Notes under the pieces: model-generated
The model's database searches: none
What the model saw: the letters and a program-made list of their open reading frames with translations, nothing else
What the model was told of the DNA's origin: nothing
NCBI GenBank assembly: GCA_051657745.1
Contig: JBOFLG010000006.1
Coordinates: forward strand, 1 to 26,090
Direction: 5' to 3'
Length of the DNA: 26,090 bases
From: JBOFLG01 sp051657745
GTDB taxonomy: Bacteria > Actinomycetota > Actinomycetes > Actinomycetales > Dermatophilaceae
Made by a program: the position numbers and the translations under genes
Shown: positions 1-10,045 of the stretch, piece after piece
How positions within the stretch are numbered: the stretch's first letter is position 1
How the letters are laid out: every line of letters starts with the position of its first letter

Positions 1-1466
1 TGGACGATAAGGTCCAGGCTGGAATTCCCGCATTGGAGAAGTTGGTCGGCACGCCGTGGCCCGGTGGTCTCCAGCGAATTCGAGAAGATCCCACCCCGTC
101 GGTCCGCGGATACGACGGCTGGTTCGACCCGTCCGGAGACGAGATCGTGGTCGGTGAGGCACTCGACGATGACCTGCTCCTGCACGAGCTCTCCCATGCC
201 TGGGTCAATAGTGATCGCTTTGCCGGTCGATGGATGTACGAGGGGTTGGCTCAACTGCTCGCCGAACGGGCAGTCGTGTCCACCGGTGGCGAGGCGACCG
301 AGCGGCGTCCAGTGTCGCGTGACGCCGACGGCGCGGTGCCGCTCATCGACTGGGGCGGTTCGGCCGAAGGTCGATCCGGCGACGTCGACACCTACGGCTA
401 TCCGGCGTCCCTCGCTGCGATGTCGGATCTCCTCGGCGAAGCGGATGACGCCCAGGTGGCGGCCGTACTGCGGAGCGCGCTCGCCGGGGAGAGCGCCTAC
501 GACGCGCCTGGAACCCGGGGTGGCGGACGCACGACCTGGCAGCGTTTCCTCGACCTTGTCGAGGTGCGCGGCGGGGTCGCCGGCGGTGAGGAGGTCTATC
601 GCACCTGGGTGCTTGGTCCCGAGGATCGGGCTCAGCTCGCGGCCCGCTCGAAGGCGCGGTCGGACTATGTGGCGCTCGACAAGGCTGACGGGGCATGGCT
701 GCCGCCCCAGGGTCTGCGCGACGCGATGGCCGACTGGTCGTTCGACCGTGCCGAGCGGGTCCAGACGGCGGTGGCCGGCCTCGGCGCGTCGGCTCAGCGT
801 CTGCAGGCCGCGGCCCAGCGGTCTGGTGTCGAGGTGCCTGCCGTGGTGCGCCAGGATTATGAGCAAGCTGACAACGAGGCCGAGTTCACTGCCCTCGCCA
901 CCTCGTTGCCGCGTGCGACGGCCGTCCTCGGCGCTGTGGGCGGGGTCCGCGTCGATGCCCAGGCCGAGCGCAACCCGGTGACCGAACTTGGCGACTTCGT
1001 CCTGGCGGTCGACACGCAGGTCGCGGAAGCGCAAACCCTGCTCGCTGGCGGCGACTTGGACGCCGCCGCTGCGCGGGCGTCATCCGCCAGCGACCGGGCG
1101 AAGCTTGCGCAACCGGTGGGAGCGGTGGTGCTCCTGATCGTGACCGCGATCCTGGCCGTGGTGGCTGCGTTCGGTCGGATCCGCTGGTTGCGCCGGTCAC
1201 AGCAGGCGCAGCATGCGGGTGTTGCCAAGGGTGTTGGGTTTGACCCGCTCCAGGTCGAGGAACTCGGCGACTCCCTCGTCGTAGGAGCGCAGCAGCTCGG
1301 CGTAGACCGCCGGGTCGACCGCCTGGCCGTCGATTGGCGTGAACCCATGGCGGGCGAAGAACGCGGTCTCGAAGGTCAGGCAGAACAGCCGGGCGAGGCC
1401 GAGTTCTCGCGCCCGGACGACGAGTTGGTCCAGCACCGCCGATCCGACGCCACCCCCAAGGGCTGA
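1..1466 (+). CDS. Membrane-anchored HExxH metallohydrolase-like protein (5' partial)
   Basis: The reading frame is open to the left edge, so the true start lies outside the window; the TTG at 33 is only the first possible start inside it. Near the N-terminal part there is HELSHAW followed about 14 residues later by WMYEGLAQLLAER. This HExxH plus W-x-EG-x-A pattern is typical of gluzincin-like peptidases of the peptidase-MA type, so zinc binding and hydrolase activity are likely but not proven. A long Ala/Arg-rich, probably helical region follows, then one hydrophobic segment (about residues 364-382 counted from the TTG) ending in RIRWLRR, which suggests a C-terminal membrane anchor with most of the protein outside the cell. 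Only the part to about 1200 looks like real protein. The last 90 or so codons run antisense through argA and read like an antisense frame, so the end is doubtful. Substrate unknown. Confidence 0.6.
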   Translation, partial: DDKVQAGIPALEKLVGTPWPGGLQRIREDPTPSVRGYDGWFDPSGDEIVVGEALDDDLLLHELSHAWVNSDRFAGRWMYEGLAQLLAERAVVSTGGEATERRPVSRDADGAVPLIDWGGSAEGRSGDVDTYGYPASLAAMSDLLGEADDAQVAAVLRSALAGESAYDAPGTRGGGRTTWQRFLDLVEVRGGVAGGEEVYRTWVLGPEDRAQLAARSKARSDYVALDKADGAWLPPQGLRDAMADWSFDRAERVQTAVAGLGASAQRLQAAAQRSGVEVPAVVRQDYEQADNEAEFTALATSLPRATAVLGAVGGVRVDAQAERNPVTELGDFVLAVDTQVAEAQTLLAGGDLDAAAARASSASDRAKLAQPVGAVVLLIVTAILAVVAAFGRIRWLRRSQQAQHAGVAKGVGFDPLQVEELGDSLVVGAQQLGVDRRVDRLAVDWREPMAGEERGLEGQAEQPGEAEFSRPDDELVQHRRSDATPKG

Positions 1467-1703
1467 GGCTTCGACCGCAAGCGTGCGCACCTCACCGAGG
1501 TCCTCCCACAAGACGTGCAATGCGCCGCAGCCCACCACGCGACCACCGTCCTCGGCGACCAGAAACTCCTGCACCGTCTCGTAGTAGGCGACAGCTTCTT
1601 TGCTGATCAGCACCCGGGATGCGGCGAGCGGGGCGACGAGTTCGCGGATGGCCCGAACGTCGCTCGTGCGCGCCTGCCGCACCACCAACCCCGTCGAACT
1701 CAT
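1197..1703 (-). CDS. argA: Amino-acid N-acetyltransferase (N-acetylglutamate synthase), GNAT family
   Basis: This 168-residue protein resembles, along its whole length, the short GNAT-type ArgA known from Mycobacterium tuberculosis (Rv2747). That enzyme acetylates L-glutamate with acetyl-CoA, the first step of arginine synthesis. Recognisable stretches are VVGCGALHVLWEDLGEVRTLAV, the acetyl-CoA loop ALGGGVGSAVL, LTFETAFFARHGFT, and the C-terminal GVAEFLDLERVKPNTLGN. I chose the ATG at 1703 because similarity begins right after it (VRQARTSDVRAIREL) and an AAAGAGG-like ribosome site lies upstream. The open frame continues to 1865, but that extension looks non-coding. The gene is convergent with the preceding metallohydrolase gene, whose frame overlaps it by 270 bases. 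No other arginine gene is near. Confidence 0.9.
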   Translation of the reverse strand: MSSTGLVVRQARTSDVRAIRELVAPLAASRVLISKEAVAYYETVQEFLVAEDGGRVVGCGALHVLWEDLGEVRTLAVEASALGGGVGSAVLDQLVVRARELGLARLFCLTFETAFFARHGFTPIDGQAVDPAVYAELLRSYDEGVAEFLDLERVKPNTLGNTRMLRLL

Positions 1704-2169
1704 CGGTGGTGGTGACCTCTTTCGTGGATCGATGTCCAGGCGCCGCTCAGCGGGTACGTGTGTTTCCGCGGTGTCGAGCATAGGTGTCCGGGACGTCGTG
1801 ATCGCCAAGGTGTCGGCGGACGTCGCTGGCAGCACCTTGCTCGCGGACGCCGAGCCGGCCCGCATCGGTGCGGACCCGCTCGCCCTGGGGGGTCAGGCTT
1901 CCGTCACCGATGCGTGCTGTTGCGCCACAGTGAGAATAGCGACGGCCCGCCACCGCAGGGGGTGATGGCGGGCCGCGCTGTGCGAGGCCGGCCCCGGTGG
2001 CGCTCGCAGAAGTAACCTTGCCGAAACCTTGATGACAATGGGGTAAAAGGACATCAAAGAATCGGCCATCTTTTGTTCACCATGGCTGCTCGGAGAAGTA
2101 CCTGGCGCCCGGTGTGGCTCCCGCCGGTCGTGATGCATCGGACCGGGGTGGTCTCTCGCTGCCCGACCA
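1704..2169. other. Gene-poor stretch between argA and the clpC terminator
   Basis: I see no convincing gene in this roughly 0.47 kb. Short open frames occur on both strands, but they have Arg/Pro-rich compositions typical of shadow frames in GC-rich DNA and match no family I know. The promoter of argA should lie in the part nearest 1703. One perfect hairpin is listed separately. The segment around 2015-2075 is noticeably less GC-rich than its surroundings and could hold a promoter, but no clear -10/-35 pair stands out. Confidence 0.5.
1944..1974. terminator. Hairpin, possible terminator
   Basis: Perfect 9-bp inverted repeat: GGCCCGCCA at 1944-1952 and TGGCGGGCC at 1966-1974, with a 13-nt loop. 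There is no T-tract on either side, as is common in actinomycetes. No annotated gene ends here, so its purpose is unclear. Confidence 0.4.
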
Positions 2170-2202
2170 CGAGGGCCCCGACCGCTGCGGCCGGGGCCCT
2201 CG
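2170..2202 (-). terminator. clpC terminator hairpin
   Basis: Perfect 11-bp stem: CGAGGGCCCCG at 2170-2180 pairs with CGGGGCCCTCG at 2192-2202 across an 11-nt loop. It lies 18 bases beyond the clpC stop codon. No U-tract follows in the clpC direction, which fits GC-rich actinomycete terminators. Confidence 0.75.
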
Positions 2203-2220
2203 CTTTGGTGCGACGGACGC

Positions 2221-4740
<2,520 letters not shown>

Positions 4741-4855
4741 GGTGCCTCTCCTGACGTCGTGTCCCCGTGATGCTAGTCGTGCCACCGGGGTGCGATCCGC
4801 GCGTCCTTGTGCGGGACGCACGCCCCGGGGAGGTGGCGCGCCGTACGCAGCGTGC

Positions 4856-4882
4856 AACGTGAGTACCGTGCGTGGGTGTTCC
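4856..4882 (-). promoter_or_regulatory. Candidate SigH/SigR-type promoter of clpC
   Basis: On the minus strand GGAAC (4878-4882) and GTT (4856-4858) are separated by 19 bases, close to the GGAAT-N18/19-GTT consensus of the thiol-stress sigma factors SigR (Streptomyces) and SigH (Mycobacterium, Corynebacterium). clpC belongs to such regulons in those genera. It lies about 115 bases upstream of the clpC start. Found by eye only. Confidence 0.45.
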
Positions 4883-4905
4883 ACGCCCTGCCGAGGGGCG
4901 GCGCA

Positions 4906-4923
4906 TGTTCGCTCACGGCAGAT
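4906..4923. promoter_or_regulatory. ClgR-like operator upstream of clpC
   Basis: The plus-strand sequence TTCGCTCACGGCA fits the ClgR consensus core CGC-Y-N-A-N-R-GCG with one core mismatch (GCA for GCG); the outer positions fit less well. ClgR is an activator of clp genes in actinomycetes. The box lies about 24 bases upstream of the candidate -35 element, a normal activator position. Confidence 0.4.
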
Positions 4924-5022
4924 CCCGCGCCGCGGTATCTCAGGGTGTTGTCCGGTGTCGGCGGGACCTTGATCCGGTCAGGAGGGGTGCGCTGGGCCCT
5001 GTCGGGTCTAGGACTGAGTGGG

Positions 5023-6735
5023 TCACAGGTCCGCGAGCACGGTGGTGAGCAACCCGTCAACCTCCTTCTCGGTGACACCCTGGTAGGTGCTACCCCCGGT
5101 GATGTCGGCGAGCTTCTTCAGCGTCGCCCCGTCAGCCGTCTCGCCGTAGCCGAGCGTGACGATCCGCACCGGGCGGCTGCCGTCGTAGCGCAGCCGTAGT
5201 TGGTCGATCGTGCGATCAAGGGTGAGTTGACCCGCGGGGTGGTCGTTCTTTCCGTCGGTAACCACGACGACGACATTGAGGCGCCCGTAGGTGAACGCGC
5301 TCTGAGCCTCCAAGTAACTGTCGAGCACGGCTTGATAGAGCGGGGTGTCGCCGCTAGGCACGGGCGCGAGCTGCGGCAGGGCATCGAGCAGCCGGGTGCG
5401 CTGGTTGGCTGGTCCGTTACCCGAGGAGAGCTGCGCCAACGGCACCAGTTCGCGGTCATCGACCTCGTCACCGCGGGTGGTGAACGCTCGCAGGCCGAAG
5501 TCACTGTCGGGCGAGCCGTTCGTGATGAGGCGCCGGATCGATCGGATCGCGAGTTCCGACTTCGCGGCGCTACCCCCGGGAAGGGTCTCACGCATGGATC
5601 CTGATCGGTCGACCACCAGCGTCATCCGGAATCGTCGCCCGCTGACCGACCACGCTGCCTGAGCGCGTGAGACGGCGGCAGGCGGCAGGGCGGCCGACGG
5701 GGCGGCTACCTCGGTGCGTACTCCCTCGGTACTACGGAACCGCCGCGGCAGCCTGCCGTCGGCGGGCCGCAGCCCAGCGGAGGCGAGCGCCTCGAGGGAG
5801 GATTTGGAGCGGGTGAGGTGTCGGGTGAGTGCGTCGAAGGCGCGACTGCGGGCGCGTTGGTTGTCGCCGGAGAGCAGCGCTGCGGGGAAGTCGAGCACCG
5901 CGGTGAGTTTCGGGTCGTACGACGGGACCACCTTGCCCTTGCCGCGTCCGCCTTGAAGCCGCAACACATCCGCCTCCGAGGTGGGAATGGCATCGACGAC
6001 GTCGTCGACCACGAGCTGGGCCGGTGACACCGCGCCCGTGGAGATCGAGAGGCGGCTACTGACGGCGGCGACCGACTGCGTGTCGGCCTCGGGCCCGCCG
6101 AGCGCCGCGAAGAGGCCGTAAATCGCGGCACTGTCGGTCCGGGGGTCGCTGGAACCGCTGCGGGTTCTCTCGCCTTCGGTGGTGAGCTGTGACCAGTTGG
6201 CCGGGGTCGCTGGCCACCCGGATGCCCGGGCCTTCTCGGCATCCAACGCAACGACCACGGGGCTCTTGGCGATCGACATGCCGGACCGAGGCAGCTGCTG
6301 GGCGCCGATACCTGAGGTGCGAGCAGTGTCCAGCCAGATCTGCGAGTCGGGGATCCAGACATCCGGCGGGTCGGTCGACAAACCCCAGCCCGCCTGTCGC
6401 CCGAGCGCTGCCGCCATCTCGCCGGATGGCACGCTGGAGAGGTCGACGGTGACGCAGCTGCTCTCCAGGGAACCGAGCGCGGTGTCGATGGCGGCGGAGA
6501 TCGACGGGTCGGCAGCGACGCGGAGTTGGGTGCTGCGCTCGCAGGATGGGCCCGCCTCGTCGAGGCCGGAATCGTCGCGAAGCACGGCCCACAAACCGAC
6601 CACGAGAACCAATGCGACCGCCGCTAGGACGGCGACCTTGGGGACGACCCACCCGCGTCGGCGTCGTCGGGAACTGGCCGAGTGCCGCGCGTGGCGAGCC
6701 CGGGTCTGTGGTTCGGTGATCGTGTCGTTTGTCAT
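5023..6735 (-). CDS. Membrane-anchored substrate-binding-like and VWA-domain protein
   Basis: A 570-residue protein. An Arg-rich cytoplasmic head (about 1-28) is followed by one membrane segment (31-52). The external part begins with a region like an extracellular solute-binding protein (about 70-330, for example the stretch around PPDVWIPDSQIWLD). A VWA domain follows (about 368-570) with a complete-looking MIDAS start DRSGS at 376-380. VWA domains usually bind metal and partner proteins; here the ligand is unknown. Proteins with this two-part layout occur in other actinomycetes. The ATG at 6735 has AGGG about 8 bases upstream. The gene lies 61 bases behind the PotD-like gene on the same strand, so the two are probably co-transcribed. 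Function cannot be named more closely. Confidence 0.8.
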   Translation of the reverse strand: MTNDTITEPQTRARHARHSASSRRRRRGWVVPKVAVLAAVALVLVVGLWAVLRDDSGLDEAGPSCERSTQLRVAADPSISAAIDTALGSLESSCVTVDLSSVPSGEMAAALGRQAGWGLSTDPPDVWIPDSQIWLDTARTSGIGAQQLPRSGMSIAKSPVVVALDAEKARASGWPATPANWSQLTTEGERTRSGSSDPRTDSAAIYGLFAALGGPEADTQSVAAVSSRLSISTGAVSPAQLVVDDVVDAIPTSEADVLRLQGGRGKGKVVPSYDPKLTAVLDFPAALLSGDNQRARSRAFDALTRHLTRSKSSLEALASAGLRPADGRLPRRFRSTEGVRTEVAAPSAALPPAAVSRAQAAWSVSGRRFRMTLVVDRSGSMRETLPGGSAAKSELAIRSIRRLITNGSPDSDFGLRAFTTRGDEVDDRELVPLAQLSSGNGPANQRTRLLDALPQLAPVPSGDTPLYQAVLDSYLEAQSAFTYGRLNVVVVVTDGKNDHPAGQLTLDRTIDQLRLRYDGSRPVRIVTLGYGETADGATLKKLADITGGSTYQGVTEKEVDGLLTTVLADL

Positions 6736-6796
6736 CGATATCCCTCAGTGTTGACCCGGCGAGTGTCGCGGCCGATCCGAGCGGGGCGCCCAGACG

Positions 6797-7987
6797 TCAT
6801 CCGACAACCTTGGCGAACGCCGCCCGCAGTTCGTCGGCGCCTGCTGCGGCGGGAAGCTGGTAGGTGCGCTCGAGGACCGAGGAGTCCGGGAAGATCAACG
6901 GGTTGTCGGCGAGGTCGGGGTCGATCTCCTGCATCGCGTCACGGGCACCCTCGACCGGGCAGATGTAGTTGACCCAGGCGGCCACCTTCGCCGCGACCTG
7001 AGGCTGGTAGTAGTAGTCCACCAGTTGCGTGACCAGCGCCGACCGGGTCGAGGCCGCCGGCATCATGAGGTTGTCGGCCCAGATCATCAAGCCTTCCTCG
7101 GGAACGACGAACTTCAGGTACGGGTTCTCCGCCTGCGCCTGCAGCACGTCGCCCGACCACGCCATGCTGGCGACCAGTCGCCCGGAGGCGAGTTCTTCGA
7201 CGAACTCGTTGCCGTAGAACCCGCGGATCTGGCCACGTTTCTTCTCGTCGCCGAGGAAACCGACCGCGGCTTCGACGTCTCCCGGCGTGGCGGTGGCGGC
7301 GTCCTTGCCCTGGCCGAGCAAGGTCAGGCCGATCGAGTCGTCGAACTCGGACAGCACACCGAGGCGGCCCTTGAGGTCCGAGCGCGTGAAGATCTCGCCG
7401 ATCGAGGTGATAGCACGGTCGACCCTGCGGGCGTCGTAGGCGATCCCGGTGAGGCCTGCCTGCCAGGGAACTGAGAGCTTCTGCTCGGGGTCCCAATCGG
7501 GGCGAGCGAGGGCCGGGATGATCGCCGCGCCCTCGACCGGACCGAATGGCCGGAACAGGTCTTGGCGGGCCAGACTCGCGGCCATCCAGGTGGTCAGCGT
7601 GATGATGTCGGCATCCACCGACTTCTTGGCGACCAGCGGCCCCTTGATGGAGTTCACGTAGTCGACGTTGTCGTCGATGTCCTCGCGGTAGTCGACCTTG
7701 ATGCCGGTCTTGCTCATGAAGGCATCGAGCGTCGGCCTCTTCGACTCGTCGTCGGAGTAGTCGATGTACCCGGGCCAACTGAACCAGACGAGCTCGCCAT
7801 CGGCGGCAGCCGTCGTATCAGCCTCCGGCGACGTGCTCGCACCGGGGTTCTGGTCCGTCGACTCCTCGTCGGTGCACCCGGCGAGGGCAGCCAGCGCCGA
7901 CAGCGCTGCGCCACCGAGCACGGAGCGTCGACCGACCCGCCTGATGTGCGTGGGACTCACGTTCCTGCGGACTGGCCCTGCAACCAT
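6797..7987 (-). CDS. PotD-like spermidine/putrescine substrate-binding lipoprotein
   Basis: A 396-residue protein with a Tat-style lipoprotein signal: twin Arg at 20-21 in GRRSVLGG, a hydrophobic stretch, then lipobox LAGC with the lipidated Cys at 38. The mature part resembles the PotD group of extracellular binding proteins (FSWPGYIDYSD near the N-terminus; IWADNLMMPAAS and QLVDYYYQPQVAAKVAAWVNYICPV near the C-terminus). These capture polyamines or similar small cations for an ABC importer. No ATPase or permease gene for it (PotA, PotB, PotC) is in the window next to it, so it may use a transporter coded elsewhere. I kept the ATG at 7987; a GTG nine codons later (7960), with AGG just upstream, would give a more compact signal peptide and is a real alternative. 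Confidence 0.8.
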   Translation of the reverse strand: MVAGPVRRNVSPTHIRRVGRRSVLGGAALSALAALAGCTDEESTDQNPGASTSPEADTTAAADGELVWFSWPGYIDYSDDESKRPTLDAFMSKTGIKVDYREDIDDNVDYVNSIKGPLVAKKSVDADIITLTTWMAASLARQDLFRPFGPVEGAAIIPALARPDWDPEQKLSVPWQAGLTGIAYDARRVDRAITSIGEIFTRSDLKGRLGVLSEFDDSIGLTLLGQGKDAATATPGDVEAAVGFLGDEKKRGQIRGFYGNEFVEELASGRLVASMAWSGDVLQAQAENPYLKFVVPEEGLMIWADNLMMPAASTRSALVTQLVDYYYQPQVAAKVAAWVNYICPVEGARDAMQEIDPDLADNPLIFPDSSVLERTYQLPAAAGADELRAAFAKVVG

Positions 7988-8127
7988 GCCGGGGAGTCTT
8001 CAGCGTTCAGGCCCTGCCGCGCAAGTGCAAGTGCACGTGATATCAGCAGCAATTGCCGCCCGCGGGCGACGCCACCCCGGCCGCCCGCGGCCGACACCAC
8101 CCTGGTCGCCCGCCACCGATCGCGGCG

Positions 8128-8988
8128 TCAGCTGGCCCTCGGGGAGTCCTGGGTGGCCGCAGTCGTCGTGGCGGGCACACCGGCGTCGGATGACGGTGTC
8201 GGCGCCTCCCCGCGGGAGGCCTTGGCCTTCTCGACCGAGCGCGCCAGCGCCGCCAGCAGGTCCACGACCTCGCCGGCGTCGTCGACCTCGGCCGGTGGCA
8301 ACTGCACCTCGCCACCCTCGACCTTGGCTCGCACCAGTTCCTTGACAGCGCGCGAGTAGTCGTCCTCGTACTCGCTCGGGTCGTAGTCACCGGCCAGTTG
8401 CTCGATCAGCAGCGTGGCCATCTCGAGTTCCTGTTTCGTGGCCTGCTGGTCGTCGTCGATCCGGGCGAAGTCGGTACCGCGGACCTCGTCGGGCCAGAGC
8501 ATCGTCTGCATGACGATGACGTTGTCGCGCACCCTCAGCACCGCCATCGTCATCCGGGTCCGGATCGACACGGTGACGATCGCCATCCGCTGCTCGGTGA
8601 CCAGCGCGTCGCGGAGCAGCACATAGGCTTTCGTCGCGGACTTGTCGGGTTCGAGGTAATACGACTTGTCAAGCCACATCGGGTCGATCTGATTGGCCGG
8701 GACGAACTTGGTGACCCCGATCTCCTTGCTGGTTCGCGACGGCAGATCGGCGAAGTCCTCGTCGGTGAGTACCACCATGTCGCCGTCGGGAGTCTCATAG
8801 CCCTTGGCGATGTCGTCGAAGCTCACTTCCTCGCCGTCGACCGAACAGAACCGCCGGTACTTGATGCGCCCGCCGTCCTCGCGGTGCACTTGCCGGAACT
8901 GCACGTCGTGGTTCTCGGTGGCGGAGTAGAGCCGCACCGGCACGTTGACCAGCCCGAACGAGACCGCGCCCTTCCAGATCGCCCGCAT
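8128..8988 (-). CDS. ku: Non-homologous end joining protein Ku
   Basis: A 286-residue bacterial Ku, the ring-shaped homodimer that threads onto DNA double-strand ends and recruits the NHEJ ligase. It opens with the hallmark MRAIWKGAVSFGLVNVPVRLY and carries the core stretches GRIKYRRFC, DFADLPSRTSKEI and LDKSYYLEPDK. The last 60 or so residues form a low-complexity tail, as is usual for actinomycete Ku. The ATG at 8988 is fixed by that opening; the open frame upstream to 9243 runs antisense into the ligase gene and is not coding. No good ribosome site is seen, but TACCCT sits exactly 6 bases before the ATG, so a leaderless mRNA is possible. Divergent from the NHEJ ligase gene with 100 bases between them. 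Confidence 0.95.
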   Translation of the reverse strand: MRAIWKGAVSFGLVNVPVRLYSATENHDVQFRQVHREDGGRIKYRRFCSVDGEEVSFDDIAKGYETPDGDMVVLTDEDFADLPSRTSKEIGVTKFVPANQIDPMWLDKSYYLEPDKSATKAYVLLRDALVTEQRMAIVTVSIRTRMTMAVLRVRDNVIVMQTMLWPDEVRGTDFARIDDDQQATKQELEMATLLIEQLAGDYDPSEYEDDYSRAVKELVRAKVEGGEVQLPPAEVDDAGEVVDLLAALARSVEKAKASRGEAPTPSSDAGVPATTTAATQDSPRAS

Positions 8989-8994
8989 GAGGTC

Positions 8995-9000
8995 AGGGTA
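8995..9000 (-). promoter_or_regulatory. Candidate -10 element for a leaderless ku transcript
   Basis: On the minus strand TACCCT (pattern TANNNT) is followed by six bases and then the ku ATG, so transcription would begin at the start codon. No convincing -35 is visible. A CGGCTCG/CGAGCCG inverted repeat (9024-9030 and 9055-9061) lies in the same divergent promoter region and could be an operator. Confidence 0.3.
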
Positions 9001-9088
9001 AGCCCGGGTCGAGCGTGCCGGGGCGGCTCGGGCGACATCCTCGGCGTGCTCCGGCGAGCCGGGTACCCGGCTGCGGCAGGATGACGCC

Positions 9089-10045
9089 GTGTCACCGCTG
9101 CGCCCGATGCTCGCGACTGTCGCCGAGTGCGTGCCGACCGGGCCGGATTGGGTGCACGAGGTGAAATGGGACGGCATGCGGGTGCTCGTCGATGTGCGCG
9201 GCGGCGCGGTCACCGTGTGGTCGCGCACCGCGCGCGACGTCACGGCGGCGTTCCCCGAACTCGACGCCCTCGGCGCCGCTTACGACGACATGCTGCTGGA
9301 CGGTGAGGTCGTGGCCCTGGAGGCGGGCCGGCCGAGTTTCCACGCACTCACCGAGCGGATGCATGTGACGAAGCGGGCACCGGCCCAGCGCCTGATGGCG
9401 ACCCGGCCGGTCACCCTGATGGTCTTCGACCTGCTGCGGCTCTTCGGCGCCGAGCTCACCGGTCAGCCCTGGTACGCCCGCCGGGACCTGCTCGACCGGT
9501 TGGCGCTCGGCGGGCCGCGCTGGCAGGTGCCGCCAGTCCACGACGACGGCGCCGAGTTGGTGGAGGCCACCCGCGAGCAGGGCCTGGAGGGTGTGGTCAG
9601 CAAACGACGCACGTCGACCTACCTCCCCGGCCGACGCTCGCCGGACTGGCGCAAGACAGCGCACCGGTCGACCTACTCGGTGGTCGTCGGCGGGTGGCGC
9701 CCCGAGGTCGGCACCGCTGCCAGGCTCGGTGCGGTGCTGGTGGGTCTGCCCGACGGCGGCGGTGGGTGGCGGTATGCCGGGCGGGTCGGCTCGGGCCTGG
9801 CCGGCGCGGCCGGGATGCTGGTTCGGGAACGGCTCTCCGGCGGCGAGCGGTCGTCATCCCCCTTCTCGGATGACGTGCCGCGGATCGACGCCACCGGCAC
9901 CATCTGGGTCGAGCCCGCGGTGGTCGTCGAGGTGCGCGCGCTCGAGTTGACCGGCCAGCATCGGCTACGGGTGCCGAGCTTCCTCGGCATCCGGCATGAC
10001 CTCGCCCCGACCGACCTGGCGAGCGAGGCGGATGACGGTGCCTGA
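9089..10045 (+). CDS. ATP-dependent DNA ligase, LigD ligase-domain type
   Basis: A 318-residue stand-alone ligase matching the ligase part of LigD. The adenylated lysine is K26 in the motif EVKWDGMR (KxDG). Other nucleotidyltransferase motifs are visible: LLDGEVVAL, LMVFDLLRL and LEGVVSKRR, the last followed by WRKTAH. A C-terminal OB-fold-like region follows (about 205-305). It seals DNA ends brought together by Ku. The start is the GTG at 9089 (MSPLRPMLAT, typical for LigD ligase starts) with GCAGG about 9 bases upstream. Its end overlaps the polymerase gene by 14 bases, so the two are translationally coupled. Neither the phosphoesterase nor the polymerase domain of a full LigD is fused to it. 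Confidence 0.92.
   Translation: MSPLRPMLATVAECVPTGPDWVHEVKWDGMRVLVDVRGGAVTVWSRTARDVTAAFPELDALGAAYDDMLLDGEVVALEAGRPSFHALTERMHVTKRAPAQRLMATRPVTLMVFDLLRLFGAELTGQPWYARRDLLDRLALGGPRWQVPPVHDDGAELVEATREQGLEGVVSKRRTSTYLPGRRSPDWRKTAHRSTYSVVVGGWRPEVGTAARLGAVLVGLPDGGGGWRYAGRVGSGLAGAAGMLVRERLSGGERSSSPFSDDVPRIDATGTIWVEPAVVVEVRALELTGQHRLRVPSFLGIRHDLAPTDLASEADDGA

Noticed and set aside
1747..1953. Small minus-strand frame upstream of argA
   Set aside because: Arg-rich text, no recognisable domain and no clear ribosome site.
1893..2138. 81-codon minus-strand frame with a hydrophobic patch between argA and clpC
   Set aside because: Composition is not protein-like outside the patch, and it spans a hairpin; not enough support for a gene.
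8055..8092. CG-rich palindromes beyond the ku stop codon
   Set aside because: The stems are short (CGCCCGCGGGCG self-palindrome; GGCCG/CGGCC) and could arise by chance at this GC content; too weak to call a terminator.
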